In this document: piece by piece, positions 1-15,000 of the stretch
Layout: every line of letters begins with the position of its first letter
How positions within the stretch are numbered: the first letter of the stretch is position 1
NCBI RefSeq assembly: GCF_037975245.1
Contig: NC_092580.1
Coordinates: forward strand, 11,501,501 to 11,561,500
Length of the DNA stretch: 60,000 nucleotides
Direction of reading: 5' to 3'
Origin: Apostichopus japonicus
Lineage: Eukaryota; Echinodermata; Holothuroidea; Aspidochirotida; Stichopodidae
Made by a program: the position numbers and the translations under genes
Notes under the pieces: generated by a model
What the model saw: the letters and a program-made list of their open reading frames with translations, nothing else
Database searches by the model: none
Told to the model about the DNA's origin: nothing

Positions 1-3000
1 TTCAATAGTACTAATTACAGGTGTTGTTGTCTCTAATGTTGTCAAGACTTTGGCTGTTGTCTCTTCTTCTGTTGATTCCAATGTTGTTTCTTCAGTTGTG
101 GGTACCAGTGATGTTCTTACAGTACTCTCAAATGTAGTTTCTTCCTCTGTAGTACTCATCTCAGCTGTAGTTGAAGGTTGTCGAGTGGTAATCACTGAAG
201 TTTCTACCCTAGTACTTTCAACTGCAGTAGTTGGAGATACAGTGGAAGTTGCTGCAGAGCTTTCAATAGTACTAATTACAGGTGTTGTTGTTTCTAATGT
301 TGTCAAGACTTTGGCTGTTGTCTCTTCTTCTGTTGATTCCAATGTTGTTTCTTCAATAGTGGGTAACATTGATGTACGAGAAGAACTCTCAAATGTAGTT
401 TCTTCTTCCGTAGAACTCATCTCAGCTGTAGTTGAAGGTTGTCGAGTGGTAATCACTGAAGTTTCTACCCTAGTACTTTCTTCTTCAGTAGTTGGAGATA
501 CAGTGGAAGTTGCTGCGGAGCTTTCAATAGTAATACTTACAGGTGTTGTTGTTTCTAATGTTGTAAAGACTTTGGCTGTTGTGTCTTCTTCTGTTGATTC
601 CAATGTTGTGTCTTCAGTAGTGGGTAACATTGATGTACCGAAAGTACTTTCAAATGTAGTTTCTTCTTCTGTAGAACTCTTCTCAGCTGTAGTTGAAGGT
701 TGTCGAGTTGTAATGTCTGAAGTTTCTACCCTTGTACTTTCAACTGCAGTAGTTGGAGATACAGTGGAAGTTGCTGCAGAGCTTTCAATCGTACTACTAA
801 AAGATGTTGTTGTTTCTAATGTTGTCAAGACTTTGGCTGTTGTCTCTTCTTCTGTTGATTCCAAAGTTGTTTCTTCAGTAGTGGGTAACATTGATGTACG
901 AGAAAAACTCTCAAATGTAGTTTCTTCTTCCGTAGAACTCATCTCAGCTGTAGTTGAAGGTTGTCGAGTGGTAATCACTGAAGTTTCTACCCTAGTACTT
1001 TCTTCTTCAGTAGTTGGAGCTACTGTGGATGTGCCTATCGAGCTTTCAATAGTACTACCTACATGAGTTGTTGTCTCTAATGTTGTCAATACTTCAGCTG
1101 TTGTCTCTTCTTCTGTTGATTCCAAAGTTGTTTCTTCAGTTGTGGGTAAAATTGATACACGTGAAGTACTCTGAAATGTAGTTTCTTCTTCCGTAGAAAT
1201 CTTCTCAGCTGTAGTTGAAGGTTGTTGAGTGGTAATCACTGAAGTACTTTCTTCTTCAGTAGTTGGAGCTACTGTGGATGTGCCTATAGAGCTTTCAATA
1301 GTACTACCTACATGAGTTGTTGTCTCTAATGTTGTCAATACTTCAGCTGTTGTCTCTTCTTCTGTTGATCCCAGTGTTGTTTCTTCAGTAGTGGGTAACA
1401 TTGATGTACCGAAAGTACTCTCAAATGTAGTTTCTTCTTCTGTAGAACTCTTCTCAGCTGTAGTTGAAGGTTGTCGAGTTGTAATGTCTGAAGTTTCTAC
1501 CCTAGTACTTTCAACTGCAGTAGTTGGAGTTACTGTGGATGTGCCTATCGAGCTTTCAATAGTACTACCTACATGAGTTGTTGTCTCTAATGTTGTCAAT
1601 ACTTCAGCTGTTGTCTCTTCTTCTGTTGATTCCAATGTTGTTTCTTCAGTTGTGGGTACCAGTGATGTTCTTACAGTACTCTCAAATGTAGTTTCTTCCT
1701 CTGTAGTACTCATCTCAGCTGTAGTTGAAGGTTGTCGAGTGGTAATCACTGAAGTTTCTACCCTTGTACTTTCTTCTTCAGTAGTTGGAGATACAGTGGA
1801 AGTTGCTGCAGAGCTTTCAATAGTACTACTTACAGGTGTTGTTGTTTCTAATGTTGTCAAGACTTTGGCTGTTGTCTCTTCTTCTGTTGATTCCAAAGTT
1901 GTTTCTTCAGTTGTGGGTAAAATTGATACACGTGAAGTACTCTCAAATGTAGTTTCTTCTTCCGTAGAAATCTTCTCAGCTGTAGTTGAAGGTTGTTGAG
2001 TGGTAATCACTGAAGTACTTTCTTCTTCAGTAGTTGGAGCTACTGTGGATGTGCCTATAGAGCTTTCAATAGTACTACCTACATGAGTTGTTGTCTCTAA
2101 TGTTGTCAATACTTCAGCTGTTGTCTCTTCTTCTCTTGATCCCAGTGTTGTTTCTTCAGTAGTGGGTAACATTGATGTACCAAAAGTACTCTCAAATGTA
2201 GTTTCTTCTTCTGTAGAACTCTTCTCAGCTGTAGTTGAAGGTTGTCGAGTTGTAATGTCTGAAGTTTCTACCCTAGTACTTTCAACTGCAGTAGTTGGAG
2301 ATACAGTGGAAGTTGCTGCAGAGCTTTCAATAGTGCTAATTACAGGTGTTGTTGTCTCTAATGTTGTCAAGACTTTGGCTGTTGTCTCTTCTTCTGTTGA
2401 TTCCAATGTTGTTTCTTCAGTTGTGGGTACCAGTGATGTTCTTACAGTACTCTCAAATGTAGTTTCTTCCTGTGTAGTACTCATCTCAGCTGTAGTTGAA
2501 GGTTGTCGAGTGGTAATCACTGAAGTTTCTACCCTAGTACTTTCTTCTTCAGTAGTTGGAGATACATTGGAAGTTGCTGTGGAGCTTTCAATAGTACTAC
2601 CTACATGAGTTGTTGTCTCTAATGTTGTCAATACTTCAGCTGTTGTCTCTTCTTCTGTTGATCCCAGTGTTGTTTCTTCAGTAGTGGGTAACACTGATGT
2701 ACCGAAAGTACTCTCAAATGTGATTTCTTCTTCTGTAGAACTCTTCTGAGCCGTAGTTGAAGGTTGTCGAGTTCTAATGTCTGAAGTTTCTACCCTAGTA
2801 CTTTCAACTGCAGTAGTTGGAGTTACTGTGGATGTGCCTATCGAGCTTTTAATAGTACTACCTACATGAGTTGTTGTCTCTAATGTTGTCAATACTTCAG
2901 CTGTTGTCTCTTCTTCTGTTGATTCCAATGTTGTTTCTTCAGTTGTGGGTACCAGTGATGTTCTTACAGTACTCTCAAATGTAGTTTCTTCCTCTGTAGT

Positions 3001-6000
3001 ACTCATCTCAGCTGTAGTTGAAGGTTGTCGAGTGGTAATCACTGAAGTTTCTACCCTTGTACTTTCTTCTTCAGTAGTTGGAGATACAGTGGAAGTTGCT
3101 GCAGAGCTTTCAATAGTACTACTTACAGGTGTTGTTGTTTCTAATGTTGTAAAGACTTTGGCTGTTGTGTCTTCTTCTGTTGTTTCCAATGTTGTGTCTT
3201 CAGTAGTGGGTAACATTGATGTACCGAAAGTACTTTCAAATGTAGTTTTTTCTTCCGTAGAACTCATCTCAGCTGTAGTTGAAGGTTGTCGAGTAGTAAT
3301 CACTGAAGTTTCTACCCTAGTACTTTCTTCAACTGCAGTAGTTGGAGATACAGTGGATGTGCCTATAGAGCTTTCAATAGTACTACTTACAGGTGTTGTT
3401 GTTTCTAATGTTGTCAAGACTTTGGCTGTTGTCTCTTCTTCTGTTGATTCCAAAGTTGTTTCTTCAGTTGTGGGTAAAATTGATACACGTGAAGTACTCT
3501 CAAATGTAGTTTCTTCTTCCGTAGAAATCTTCTCAGCTGTAGTTGAAGGTTGTTGAGTGGTAATCACTGAAGTACTTTCTTCTTCAGTAGTTGGAGCTAC
3601 TGTGGATGTGCCTATAGAGCTTTCAATAGTACTACCTACATGAGTTGTTGTCTCTAATGTTGTCAATACTTCAGCTGTTGTCTCTTCTTCTCTTGATCCC
3701 AGTGTTGTTTCTTCAGTAGTGGGTAACATTGATGTACCAAAAGTACTCTCAAATGTAGTTTCTTCTTCTGTAGAACTCTTCTCAGCTGTAGTTGAAGGTT
3801 GTCGAGTTGTAATGTCTGAAGTTTCTACCCTAGTACTTTCAACTGCAGTAGTTGGAGATACAGTGGAAGTTGCTGCAGAGCTTTCAATAGTGCTAATTAC
3901 AGGTGTTGTTGTCTCTAATGTTGTCAAGACTTTGGCTGTTGTCTCTTCTTCTGTTGATTCCAATGTTGTTTCTTCAGTTGTGGGTACCAGTGATGTTCTT
4001 ACAGTACTCTCAAATGTAGTTTCTTCCTGTGTAGTACTCATCTCAGCTGTAGTTGAAGGTTGTCGAGTGGTAATCACTGAAGTTTCTACCCTAGTACTTT
4101 CTTCTTCAGTAGTTGGAGATACATTGGAAGTTGCTGTGGAGCTTTCAATAGTACTACCTACATGAGTTGTTGTCTCTAATGTTGTCAATACTTCAGCTGT
4201 TGTCTCTTCTTCTGTTGATCCCAGTGTTGTTTCTTCAGTAGTGGGTAACACTGATGTACCGAAAGTACTCTCAAATGTGATTTCTTCTTCTGTAGAACTC
4301 TTCTGAGCCGTAGTTGAAGGTTGTCGAGTTCTAATGTCTGAAGTTTCTACCCTAGTACTTTCAACTGCAGTAGTTGGAGTTACTGTGGATGTGCCTATCG
4401 AGCTTTTAATAGTACTACCTACATGAGTTGTTGTCTCTAATGTTGTCAATACTTCAGCTGTTGTCTCTTCTTCTGTTGATTCCAATGTTGTTTCTTCAGT
4501 TGTGGGTACCAGTGATGTTCTTACAGTACTCTCAAATGTAGTTTCTTCCTCTGTAGTACTCATCTCAGCTGTAGTTGAAGGTTGTCGAGTGGTAATCACT
4601 GAAGTTTCTACCCTTGTACTTTCTTCGTCAGTAGTTGGAGAGACAGTGGAAGTTGCTGCGGAGCTTTCAATAGTACTACTTACAGGTGTTGTTGTTTCTG
4701 TTGTAAAGACTTTGGCTGTTGTGTCTTCTTCTGTTGATTCCAATGTTGTTTCTTCAGTAGTGGGTAACATTGATGTACCGAAAGTACTTTCAAATGTAGT
4801 TTTTTCTTCCGTAGAACTCATCTCAGCTGTAGTTGAAGGTTGTCGAGTAGTAATCACTGAAGTTTCTACCCTAGTACTTTCTTCAACTGCAGTAGTTGGA
4901 GATACAGTGGATGTGCCTATAGAGCTTTCAATAGTACTACTTACAGGTGTTGTTGTTTCTAATGTTGTCAAGACTTTGGCTGTTGTGTCTTCTTCTGTTG
5001 ATTCCAATGTTGTGTCTTCAGTAGTGGGTAACATTGATGTACCGAAAGTACTTTCAAATGTAGTTTTTTCTTCCGTAGAACTCATCTCAGCTGTAGTTGA
5101 AGGTTGTCGAGTAGTAATCACTGAAGTTTCTACCCTAGTACTTTCTTCTTCAGTAGTTGGAGATACAGTGGATGTGCCTATAGAGCTTTCAATAGTACTA
5201 CTTACAGGTGTTGTTGTTTCTAATGTTGTCAAGACTTTGGCTGTTGTCTCTTCTTCTGTTGATCCCAGTGTTGTTTCTTCAGTAGTGGGTAACATTGATG
5301 TACCAAAAGTACTCTCAAATGTAGTTTCTTCTTCTGTAGAACTCTTCTCAGCTGTAGTTGAAGGTTGTCGAGTTGTAATGTCTGAAGTTTCGACCCTAGT
5401 ACTTTCAACTGCAGTAGTTGGAGTTACTGTGGATGTGCCTATAGAGCTTTCAATAGTACTACCTACATGAGTTGTTGTCTCTAATGTTGTCAATACTTCA
5501 GCTGTTGTCTCTTCTTCTGTTGATTCCAATGTTGTTTCTTCAGTTGTGGGTACCAGTGATGTTCTTACAGTACTCTCAAATGTAGTTTCTTCCTCTGTAG
5601 TACTCATCTCAGCTGTAGTTGAAGGTTGTCGAGTGGTAATCACTGAAGTTTCTACCCTAGTACTTTCTTCTTCAGTAGTTGGAGATACAGTGGAAGTTGC
5701 TGTGGAGCTTTCAATAGTACTACCTACATGAGTTGTTGTCTCTAATGTTGTCAATACTTCAGCTGTTGTCTCTTCTTCTGTTGATCCCAGTGTTGTTTCT
5801 TCAGTAGTGGGTAACATTGATGTACCGAAAGTACTCTCAAATGTAGTTTCTTCTTCTGTAGAACTCTTCTCAGCTGTAGTTGAAGGTTGTCGAGTTCCAA
5901 TGTCTGAAGTTTCTACCCTAGTACTTTCAACTGCAGTAGTTGGAGTTACTGTGGATGTGCCTATCGAGCTTTCAATAGTACTACCTACATGAGTTGTTGT

Positions 6001-9000
6001 CTCTAATGTTGTCAATACTTCAGCTGTTGTCTCTTCTTCTGTTGATTCCAATGTTGTTTCTTCAGTTGTGGGTACCAGTGATGTTCTTACAGTACTCTCA
6101 AATGTAGTTTCTTCCTCTGTAGTACTCATCTCAGCTGTAGTTGAAGGTTGTCGAGTGGTAATCACTGAAGTTTCTACCCTAGTACTTTCTTCTTCAGTAG
6201 TTGGAGATACAGTGGAAGTTGCTGTGGAGCTTTCAATAGTACTACCTACATGAGTTGTTGTCTCTAATGTTGTCAATACTTCAGCTGTTGTCTCTTCTTC
6301 TGTTGATCCCAGTGTTGTTTCTTCAGTAGTGGGTAACATTGATGTACCGAAAGTACTCTCAAATGTAGTTTCTTCTTCTGTAGAACTCTTCTCAGCTGTA
6401 GTTGAAGGTTGTCGAGTTCCAATGTCTGAAGTTTCTACCCTAGTACTTTCAACTGCAGTAGTTGGAGTTACTGTGGATGTGCCTATCGAGCTTTCAATAG
6501 TACTACCTACATGAGTTGTTGTCTCTAATGTTGTCAATACTTCAGCTGTTGTCTCTTCTTCTGTTGATTCCAATGTTGTTTCTTCAGTTGAAGGTACCAG
6601 TGATGTTCTTACAGTACTCTCAAATGTAGTTTCTTCCTCTGTAGTACTCATCTCAGCTGTAGTTGAAGGTTGTCGAGTGGTAATCACTGAAGTTTCTACC
6701 CTTGTACTTTCTTCTTCAGTAGTTGGAGATACAGTGGAAGTTGCTGCGGAGCTTTCAATAGTACTACTTACAGGTGTTGTTGTTTCTAATGTTGTCAAGA
6801 CTTTGGCTGTTGTGTCTTCTTCTGTTGATTCCAATGTTGTGTCTTCAGTAGTGGGTAACATTGATGTACCGAAAGTACTTTCAAATGTAGTTTTTTCTTC
6901 CGTAGAACTCATCTCAGCTGTAGTTGAAGGTTGTCGAGTAGTAATCACTGAAGTTTCTACCCTAGTACTTTCTTCTTCAGTAGTTGGAGATACAGTGGAT
7001 GTGCCTATAGAGCTTTCAATAGTACTACTTACAGGTGTTGTTGTTTCTAATGTTGTCAAGACTTTGGCTGTTGTGTCTTCTTCTGTTGATTCCAATGTTG
7101 TGTCTTCAGTAGTGGGTAACATTGATGTACCGAAAGTACTTTCAAATGTAGTTTTTTCTTCCGTAGAACTCATCTCAGCTGTAGTTGAAGGTTGTCGAGT
7201 AGTAATCACTGAAGTTTCTACCCTAGTACTTTCTTCTTCAGTAGTTGGAGATACAGTGGATGTGCCTATAGAGCTTTCAATAGTACTACTTACAGGTGTT
7301 GTTGTTTCTGATGTTGTCAAGACTTTGGCTGTTGTCTCTTCTTCTGTTGATCCCAGTGTTGTTTCTTCAGTAGTGGGTAACATTGATGTACCAAAAGTAC
7401 TCTCAAATGTAGTTTCTTCTTCTGTAGAACTCTTCTCAGCTGTAGTTGAAGGTTGTCGAGTTGTAATGTCTGAAGTTTCGACCCTAGTACTTTCAACTGC
7501 AGTAGTTGGAGTTACTGTGGATGTGCCTATAGAGCTTTCAATAGTACTACCTACATGAGTTGTTGTCTCTAATGTTGTCAATACTTCAGCTGTTGTCTCT
7601 TCTTCTGTTGATTCCAATGTTGTTTCTTCAGTTGTGGGTACCAGTGATGTTCTTACAGTACTCTCAAATGTAGTTTCTTCCTCTGTAGTACTCATCTCAG
7701 CTGTAGTTGAAGGTTGTCGAGTGGTAATCACTGAAGTTTCTACCCTAGTACTTTCTTCTTCAGTAGTTGGAGATACAGTGGAAGTTGCTGTGGAGCTTTC
7801 AATAGTACTACCTACATGAGTTGTTGTCTCTAATGTTGTCAATACTTCAGCTGTTGTCTCTTCTTCTGTTGATCCCAGTGTTGTTTCTTCAGTAGTGGGT
7901 AACATTGATGTACCGAAAGTACTCTCAAATGTAGTTTCTTCTTCTGTAGAACTCTTCTCAGCTGTAGTTGAAGGTTGTCGAGTTCCAATGTCTGAAGTTT
8001 CTACCCTAGTACTTTCAACTGCAGTAGTTGGAGTTACTGTGGATGTGCCTATCGAGCTTTCAATAGTACTACCTACATGAGTTGTTGTCTCTAATGTTGT
8101 CAATACTTCAGCTGTTGTCTCTTCTTCTGTTGATTCCAATGTTGTTTCTTTAGTTGAAGGTACCAGTGATGTTCTTACAGTACTCTCAAATGTAGTTTCT
8201 TCCTCTGTAGTACTCATCTCAGCTGTAGTTGAAGGTTGTCGAGTGGTAATCACTGAAGTTTCTACCCTTGTACTTTCTTCTTCAGTAGTTGGAGATACAG
8301 TGGAAGTTGCTGCGGAGCTTTCAATAGTACTACTTACAGGTGTTGTTGTTTCTAATGTTGTCAAGACTTTGGCTGTTGTGTCTTCTTCTGTTGATTCCAA
8401 TGTTGTGTCTTCAGTAGTGGGTAACATTGATGTACCGAAAGTACTTTCAAATGTAGTTTTTTCTTCCGTAGAACTCATCTCAGCTGTAGTTGAAGGTTGT
8501 CGAGTAGTAATCACTGAAGTTTCTACCCTAGTACTTTCTTCTTCAGTAGTTGGAGATACAGTGGATGTGCCTATAGAGCTTTCAATAGTACTACTTACAG
8601 GTGTTGTTGTTTCTAATGTTGTAAAGACTTTGGCTGTTGTGTCTTCTTCTGTTGATTCCAATGTTGTGTCTTCAGTAGTGGGTAACATTGATGTACCGAA
8701 AGTACTTTCAAATGTAGTTTTTTCTTCCGTAGAACTCATCTCAGCTGTAGTTGAAGGTTGTCGAGTAGTAATCACTGAAGTTTCTACCCTAGTACTTTCT
8801 TCTTCAGTAGTTGGAGATACAGTGGATGTGCCTATAGAGCTTTCAATAGTACTACTTACAGGTGTTGTTGTTTCTGATGTTGTCAAGACTTTGGCTGTTG
8901 TCTCTTCTTCTGTTGATTCCAAAGTTGTTTCTTCAGTTGTGGGTAAAATTGATACACGTGAAGTACTCTCAAATGTAGTTTCTTCTTCCGTAGAAATCTT

Positions 9001-12000
9001 CTCAGCTGTAGTTGAAGGTTGTTGAGTGGTAATCACTGAAGTACTTTCTTCTTCAGTAGTTGGAGCTACTGTGGATGTGCCTATAGAGCTTTCAATAGTA
9101 CTACCTACATGAGTTGTTGTCTCTAATGTTGTCAATACTTCAGCTGTTGTCTCTTCTTCTGTTGATCCCAGTGTTGTTTCTTCAGTAGTGGGTAACATTG
9201 ATGTACCAAAAGTACTCTCAAATGTAGTTTCTTCTTCTGTAGAACTCTTCTCAGCTGTAGTTGAAGGTTGTCGAGTTCCAATGTCTGAAGTTTTTACCCT
9301 AGTACTTTCAACTGCAGTAGTTGGAGATACAGTGGAAGTTGCTGCAGAGCTTTCAATGGTGCTAATTACAGGTGTTGTTGTCTCTAATGTTGTCAATACT
9401 TCAGCTGTTGTCTCTTCTTCTGTTGATTTCAATGTTGTTTCTTCAGTTGTGGGTACCAGTGATGTTCTTACAGTACTCTCAAATGTAGTTTCTTCCTCTG
9501 TAGTACTCATCTCAGCTGTAGTTGAAGGTTGGCGAGTGGTAATCACTGAAGTTTCTACCCTAGTACTTTCTTCTTCAGTAGTTGGAGATACAGTGGAAGT
9601 TGCTGTGGAGCTTTCAATAGTACTACCTACATGAGTTGTTGTCTCTAATGTTGTCAATACTTCAGCTGTTGTCTCTTCTTCTGTTGATCCCAGTGTTGTT
9701 TCTTCAGTAGTGGGTAACATTGATGTACCGAAAGTACTCTCAAATGTAGTTTCTTCTTCTGTAGAACTCTTCTCAGCTGTAGTTGAAGGTTGTCGAGTTC
9801 TAATGTCTGAAGTTTCTACCCTAGTACTTTCAACTGCAGTAGTTGGAGTTACTGTGGATGTGCCTATCGAGCTTTCAATAGTACTACCTACATGAGTTGT
9901 TGTCTCTAATGTTGTCAATACTTCAGCTGTTGTCTCTTCTTCTGTTGATTCCAATGTTGTTTCTTCAGTTGTGGGTACCAGTGATGTTCTTACAGTACTC
10001 TCAAATGTAGTTTCTTCCTCTGTAGTACTCATCTCAGCTGTAGTTGAAGGTTGTCGAGTGGTAATCACTGAAGTTTCTACCCTTGTACTTTCTTCTTCAG
10101 TAGTTGGAGATACAGTGGAAGTTGCTGCGGAGCTTTCAATAGTACTACTTACAGGTGTTGTTGTTTCTAATGTTGTAAAGACTTTGGCTGTTGTGTCTTC
10201 TTCTGTTGATTCCAATGTTGTGTCTTCAGTAGTGGGTAACATTGATGTACCGAAAGTACTTTCAAATGTAGTTTTTTCTTCCGTAGAACTCATCTCAGCT
10301 GTAGTTGAAGGTTGTCGAGTAGTAATCACTGAAGTTTCTACCCTAGTACTTTCTTCTTCAGTAGTTGGAGATACAGTGGATGTGCCTATAGAGCTTTCAA
10401 TAGTACTACTTACAGGTGTTGTTGTTTCTAATGTTGTAAAGACTTTGGCTGTTGTGTCTTCTTCTGTTGATTCCAATGTTGTGTCTTCAGTAGTGGGTAA
10501 CATTGATGTACCGAAAGTACTCTCAAATGTAGTTTCTTCTTCTGTAGAACTCTTCTCAGCTGTAGTTGAAGGTTGTCGAGTTGTAATGTCTGAAGTTTCT
10601 ACCCTAGTACTTTCAACTGCAGTAGTTGGAGATACAGTGGAAGTTGCTGCAGTCTTTTCAATAGTACTACTCACGGGACTTAATGTCTCTAATGTTGTCA
10701 AGACTTCCGCTGTTGTCTCTTCTTCTGTTGCTTCCAATGTTGTTTCTTCAGTTGTGGGAAGCAGTGATTTACTTTCAGTTCTCTCAAATGTAAGTTCTTC
10801 TGTAGTTTGGCGTGTTCCTGTTTCTGTTGTTTGAATCAAAATGGTTGAAAATCCCTGACTTGGTGTTTGGACAGTTACTAACTTCTCACCTTTTTCCTTA
10901 GTAATAGTTAGGACATCAGGAGTTTCTTCACTCGTTGGAAACATACTACTCAATTCATCTTTAGTTATTGTATTGATAGATGTAGCCAGCATAGATATTT
11001 TTTCCGTTGCTTCTTCTTCTTCAGTAGTTGAGGCTACTATAGGTGTTGCTGTAGAGCTTTCAAAAGAACTTCTGATGGGAGTTGTTAGCTCTAATGTTGT
11101 ATAGACTTGGATTGTTGTGTCTTCTTCTGTTGATTCCAATGTTGATTCTTCAGTTGTAGGTAACACTGATGTAATTTCAGTACTCCTAAAAGTACTTTCT
11201 TCTTCTGTAGAACTCATCTCAGCTGTAGTTGAAATTTCTGTAGTTGTAATTACTGAAGTTTCTACCCTAGTACTTTCTTCTTCTTCAGTAGTTGGAGCTA
11301 CTGTGGATGTGCCTATAGAGCTTTCAATAGTACTACCTACATGAGTTGTATCTAATGTTGTCAAGCCTTCAGCTGTTGTCTCTTCTTCTGTTGATTCCAA
11401 AGTTGTTACTTCAGTTGTGGGTAACATTGATGTACCGAAAGTACTCTCAAATGTAGTTTCTTCTTCTGTAGAACTCTTCGCAGCTGTAGTTGAAGGTTGT
11501 CGAGTTGTAATGTCTGAAGTTTCTACCCTAGTACTTTCAACTGCAGTAGTTGGAGCTACTGTGGATGTGCCTATAGAGCTTTCAATAGTACTACCTACAT
11601 GAGTTGTTGTCTCTAATGTTGTCAATACTTCAGCCATTGTCTCTTCTTCTGTTGATCCCAGTGTTGTTTCTTCAGTAGTGGGTAACATTGATGTACCGAA
11701 AGTACTCTCAAATGTAGTTTCTTCTTCTGTAGAACTCTTCTCAGCTGTAGTTGAAGGTTGTCGAGTTGTAATGTCTGAAGTTTCTACCCTTGTACTTTCA
11801 ACAGCAGTAGTTGGAGATACAGTGGAAGTTGCTGCAGAGCTTTCAATAGTACTACTTAAAGATATTGTTGTTTCTAATGTTGTCAAGACTTTGGCTGTTG
11901 TCTCTTCTTCTGTTGATTCCAAAGTTGTTTCTTCAGTTGTGGGTACCAGTGATATTCTTACAGTACTCTCAAATGTAGTTTCTTCCTCTGTAGTACTCAT

Positions 12001-15000
12001 CTCAGCTGTAGTTGAAGGTTGTCGAGTGGTAATCACTGAAGTTTCTACCCTAGTACTTTCTTCTTCAGTAGTTGGAGCTACTGTGGATGTGCCTATCGAG
12101 CTTTCAATAGTACTACCTACATGAGTTGTTGTCTCTAATGTTGTCAATACTTCAGCTGTTGTCTCTTCTTCTGTTGATCCCAGTGTTGTTTCTTCAGTAG
12201 TGGGTAACATTGATGCATGTGAAGTACTCTCAAATGTAGTTTGTTCTTCCGTGGAACTCATCTCAGCTGTAGTTGAAGGTTGTCGAGTGGTAATCACTGA
12301 AGTACTTTCTTCTTCAGTAGTTGGAGCTACTGTGGATGTGCCTATAGAGCTTTCAATAGTACTACCTACAGGAGTTGTTGTCTCTAATGTTGTCAAGACT
12401 TCAACTGTTGTCTCTTCTTCTGTTGATTCCAAAGTTGTTTCTTCAGTAGAGGGTAACATTGATGTACCGAAAGTACTTACAAATGTAGTTTCTTCTTCTG
12501 TAGAACTCTTCTCAGCTGTACTTGAAGGTTGTCGAGTTGTAATGTCTGAAGTTTCTACCCTTGTACTTTCAACTGCAGTAGTTGGAGATACAGTGGAAGC
12601 TGCTGCAGAGCTTTCAATAGTACTAATTACAGGTGTTGTTGTCTCTAAGGTTGTCAAGACTTCAGCTGTTGTCTCTTCTTCTGTTGATTCCAAAGTTGTT
12701 TCTTCAGTAGTGGGTAACATTGATGTACGAGAAGAACTCTCAAATGTAGTTTCTTCTTCCGTAGAACTCATCTCAGCTGTAGTTGAAGGTTGTCGAGTGG
12801 TAATCACTGAAGTTTCTACCCTAGTACTTTCTTCTTCAGTAGTTGGAGCTACTGTGGATGTGCCTATAGAGCTTTCAATAGTACTACCTACATGAGTTGT
12901 TGTCTCTAATGTTGTCAATACTTCAGCTGTTGTCTCTTCTTCTGTTGATCCCAGTGTTGTTTCTTCAGTAGTGGGTAACATTGATGTACCGAAAGTACTC
13001 TCAAATGTAGTTTCTTCTTCTGTAGAACTCTTCTCAGCTGTAGTTGAAGGTTGTCGAGTTGTAATGTCTGAAGTTTCGACCCTAGTACTTTCAACTGCAG
13101 TAGTTGGAGATACGGTGGAAGTTGCTGCAGAGCTTTCAATAGTACTAATTACAGGTGTTGTTGTCTCTAATGTTGTCAAGACTTTGGCTGTTGTCTCTTC
13201 TTCTGTTGATTCCAATGTTGTTTCTTCAGTTGTGGGTACCAGTGATGTTCTTACAGTACTCTCAAATGTAGTTTCTTCCTCTGTAGTACTCATCTCAGCT
13301 GTAGTTGAAGGTTGTCGAGTGGTAATCACTGAAGTTTCTACCCTAGTACTTTCTTCTTCAGTAGTTGGAGCTACTGTGGATGTGCCTATAGAGCTTTCAA
13401 TAGTACTACCTACATGAGTTGTTGTCTCTAATGTTGTCAATACTTCTGCTGTTGTCTCTTCTTCTGTTGATCCCAGTGTTGTTTCTTCAGTAGTGGGTAA
13501 CATTGATGTACCGAAAGTACTCTCAAATGTAGTTTCTTCTTCTGTAGAACTCTTCTCAGCTGTAGTTGAAGGTTGTCGAGTTGTAATGTCTGAAGTTTCT
13601 ACCCTAGTACTTTCAACTGCAGTAGTTGGAGATACAGTGGAAGTTGCTGCAGAGCTTTCAATAGTACTAATTACAGGTGTTGTTGTTTCTAATGTTGTCA
13701 AGACTTTGGCTGTTGTCTCTTCTTCTGTTGATTCCAAAGTTGTTTCTTCAGTTGTGGGTACCAGTGATATTCTTACAGTACTCTCAAATGTAGTTTCTTC
13801 CTCTGTAGTACTCATCTCAGCTGTAGTTGAAGGTTGTCGAGTGGTAATCACTGAAGTTTCTACCCTAGTACTTTCTTCTTCAGTAGTTGGAGCTACTGTG
13901 GATGTGCCTATCGAGCTTTCAATAGTACTACCTACATGAGTTGTTGTCTCTAATGTTGTCAATACTTCAGCTGTTGTCTCTTCTTCTGTTGATCCCAGTG
14001 TTGTTTCTTCAGTAGTGGGTAACATTGATGCATGTGAAGTACTCTCAAATGTAGTTTGTTCTTCCGTGGAACTCATCTCAGCTGTAGTTGAAGGTTGTCG
14101 AGTGGTAATCACTGAAGTACTTTCTTCTTCAGTAGTTGCAGCTACTGTGGATGTGCCTATAGAGCTTTCAATAGTACTACCTACAGGAGTTGTTGTCTCT
14201 AATGTTGTCAAGACTTCAACTGTTGTCTCTTCTTCTGTTGATTCCAAAGTTGTTTCTTCAGTAGAGGGTAACATTGATGTACCGAAAGTACTTACAAATG
14301 TAGTTTCTTCTTCTGTAGAACTCTTCTCAGCTGTACTTGAAGGTTGTCGAGTTGTAATGTCTGAAGTTTCTACCCTTGTACTTTCAACTGCAGTAGTTGG
14401 AGATACAGTGGAAGCTGCTGCAGAGCTTTCAATAGTACTAATTACAGGTGTTGTTGTCTCTAATGTTGTCAAGACTTTGGCTGTTGTCTCTTCTTCTGTT
14501 GATTCCAATGTTGTTTCTTCAGTTGTGGGTACCAGTGATGTTCTTACAGTACTCTCAAATGTAGTTTCTTCCTCTGTAGTACTCATCTCAGCTGTAGTTG
14601 AAGGTTGTCGAGTGGTAATCACTGAAGTTTCTACCCTAGTACTTTCTTCTTCAGTAGTTGGAGATACAGTGGAAGTTGCTGCGGAGATTTCAATAGTACT
14701 ACCTACATGAGTTGTTGTCTCTAATGTTGTCAATACTTCAGCTGTTGTCTCTTCTTCTGTTGATCCCAGTGTTGTTTCTTCAGTAGTGGGTAACATTGAT
14801 GTACCGAAAGTACTCTCAAATGTCGTTTCTTCTTCTGTAGAACTCTTCTCAGCTGTAGTTGAAGGTTGTCGAGTTCTAATGTCTGAAGTTTCGACCCAAG
14901 TACTTTCAACTGCAGTAGTTGGAGTTACTGTGGATGTGCCTATAGAGCTTTCAATAGTACTACCTACATGAGTTGTTGTCTCTAATGTTGTCAATACTTC

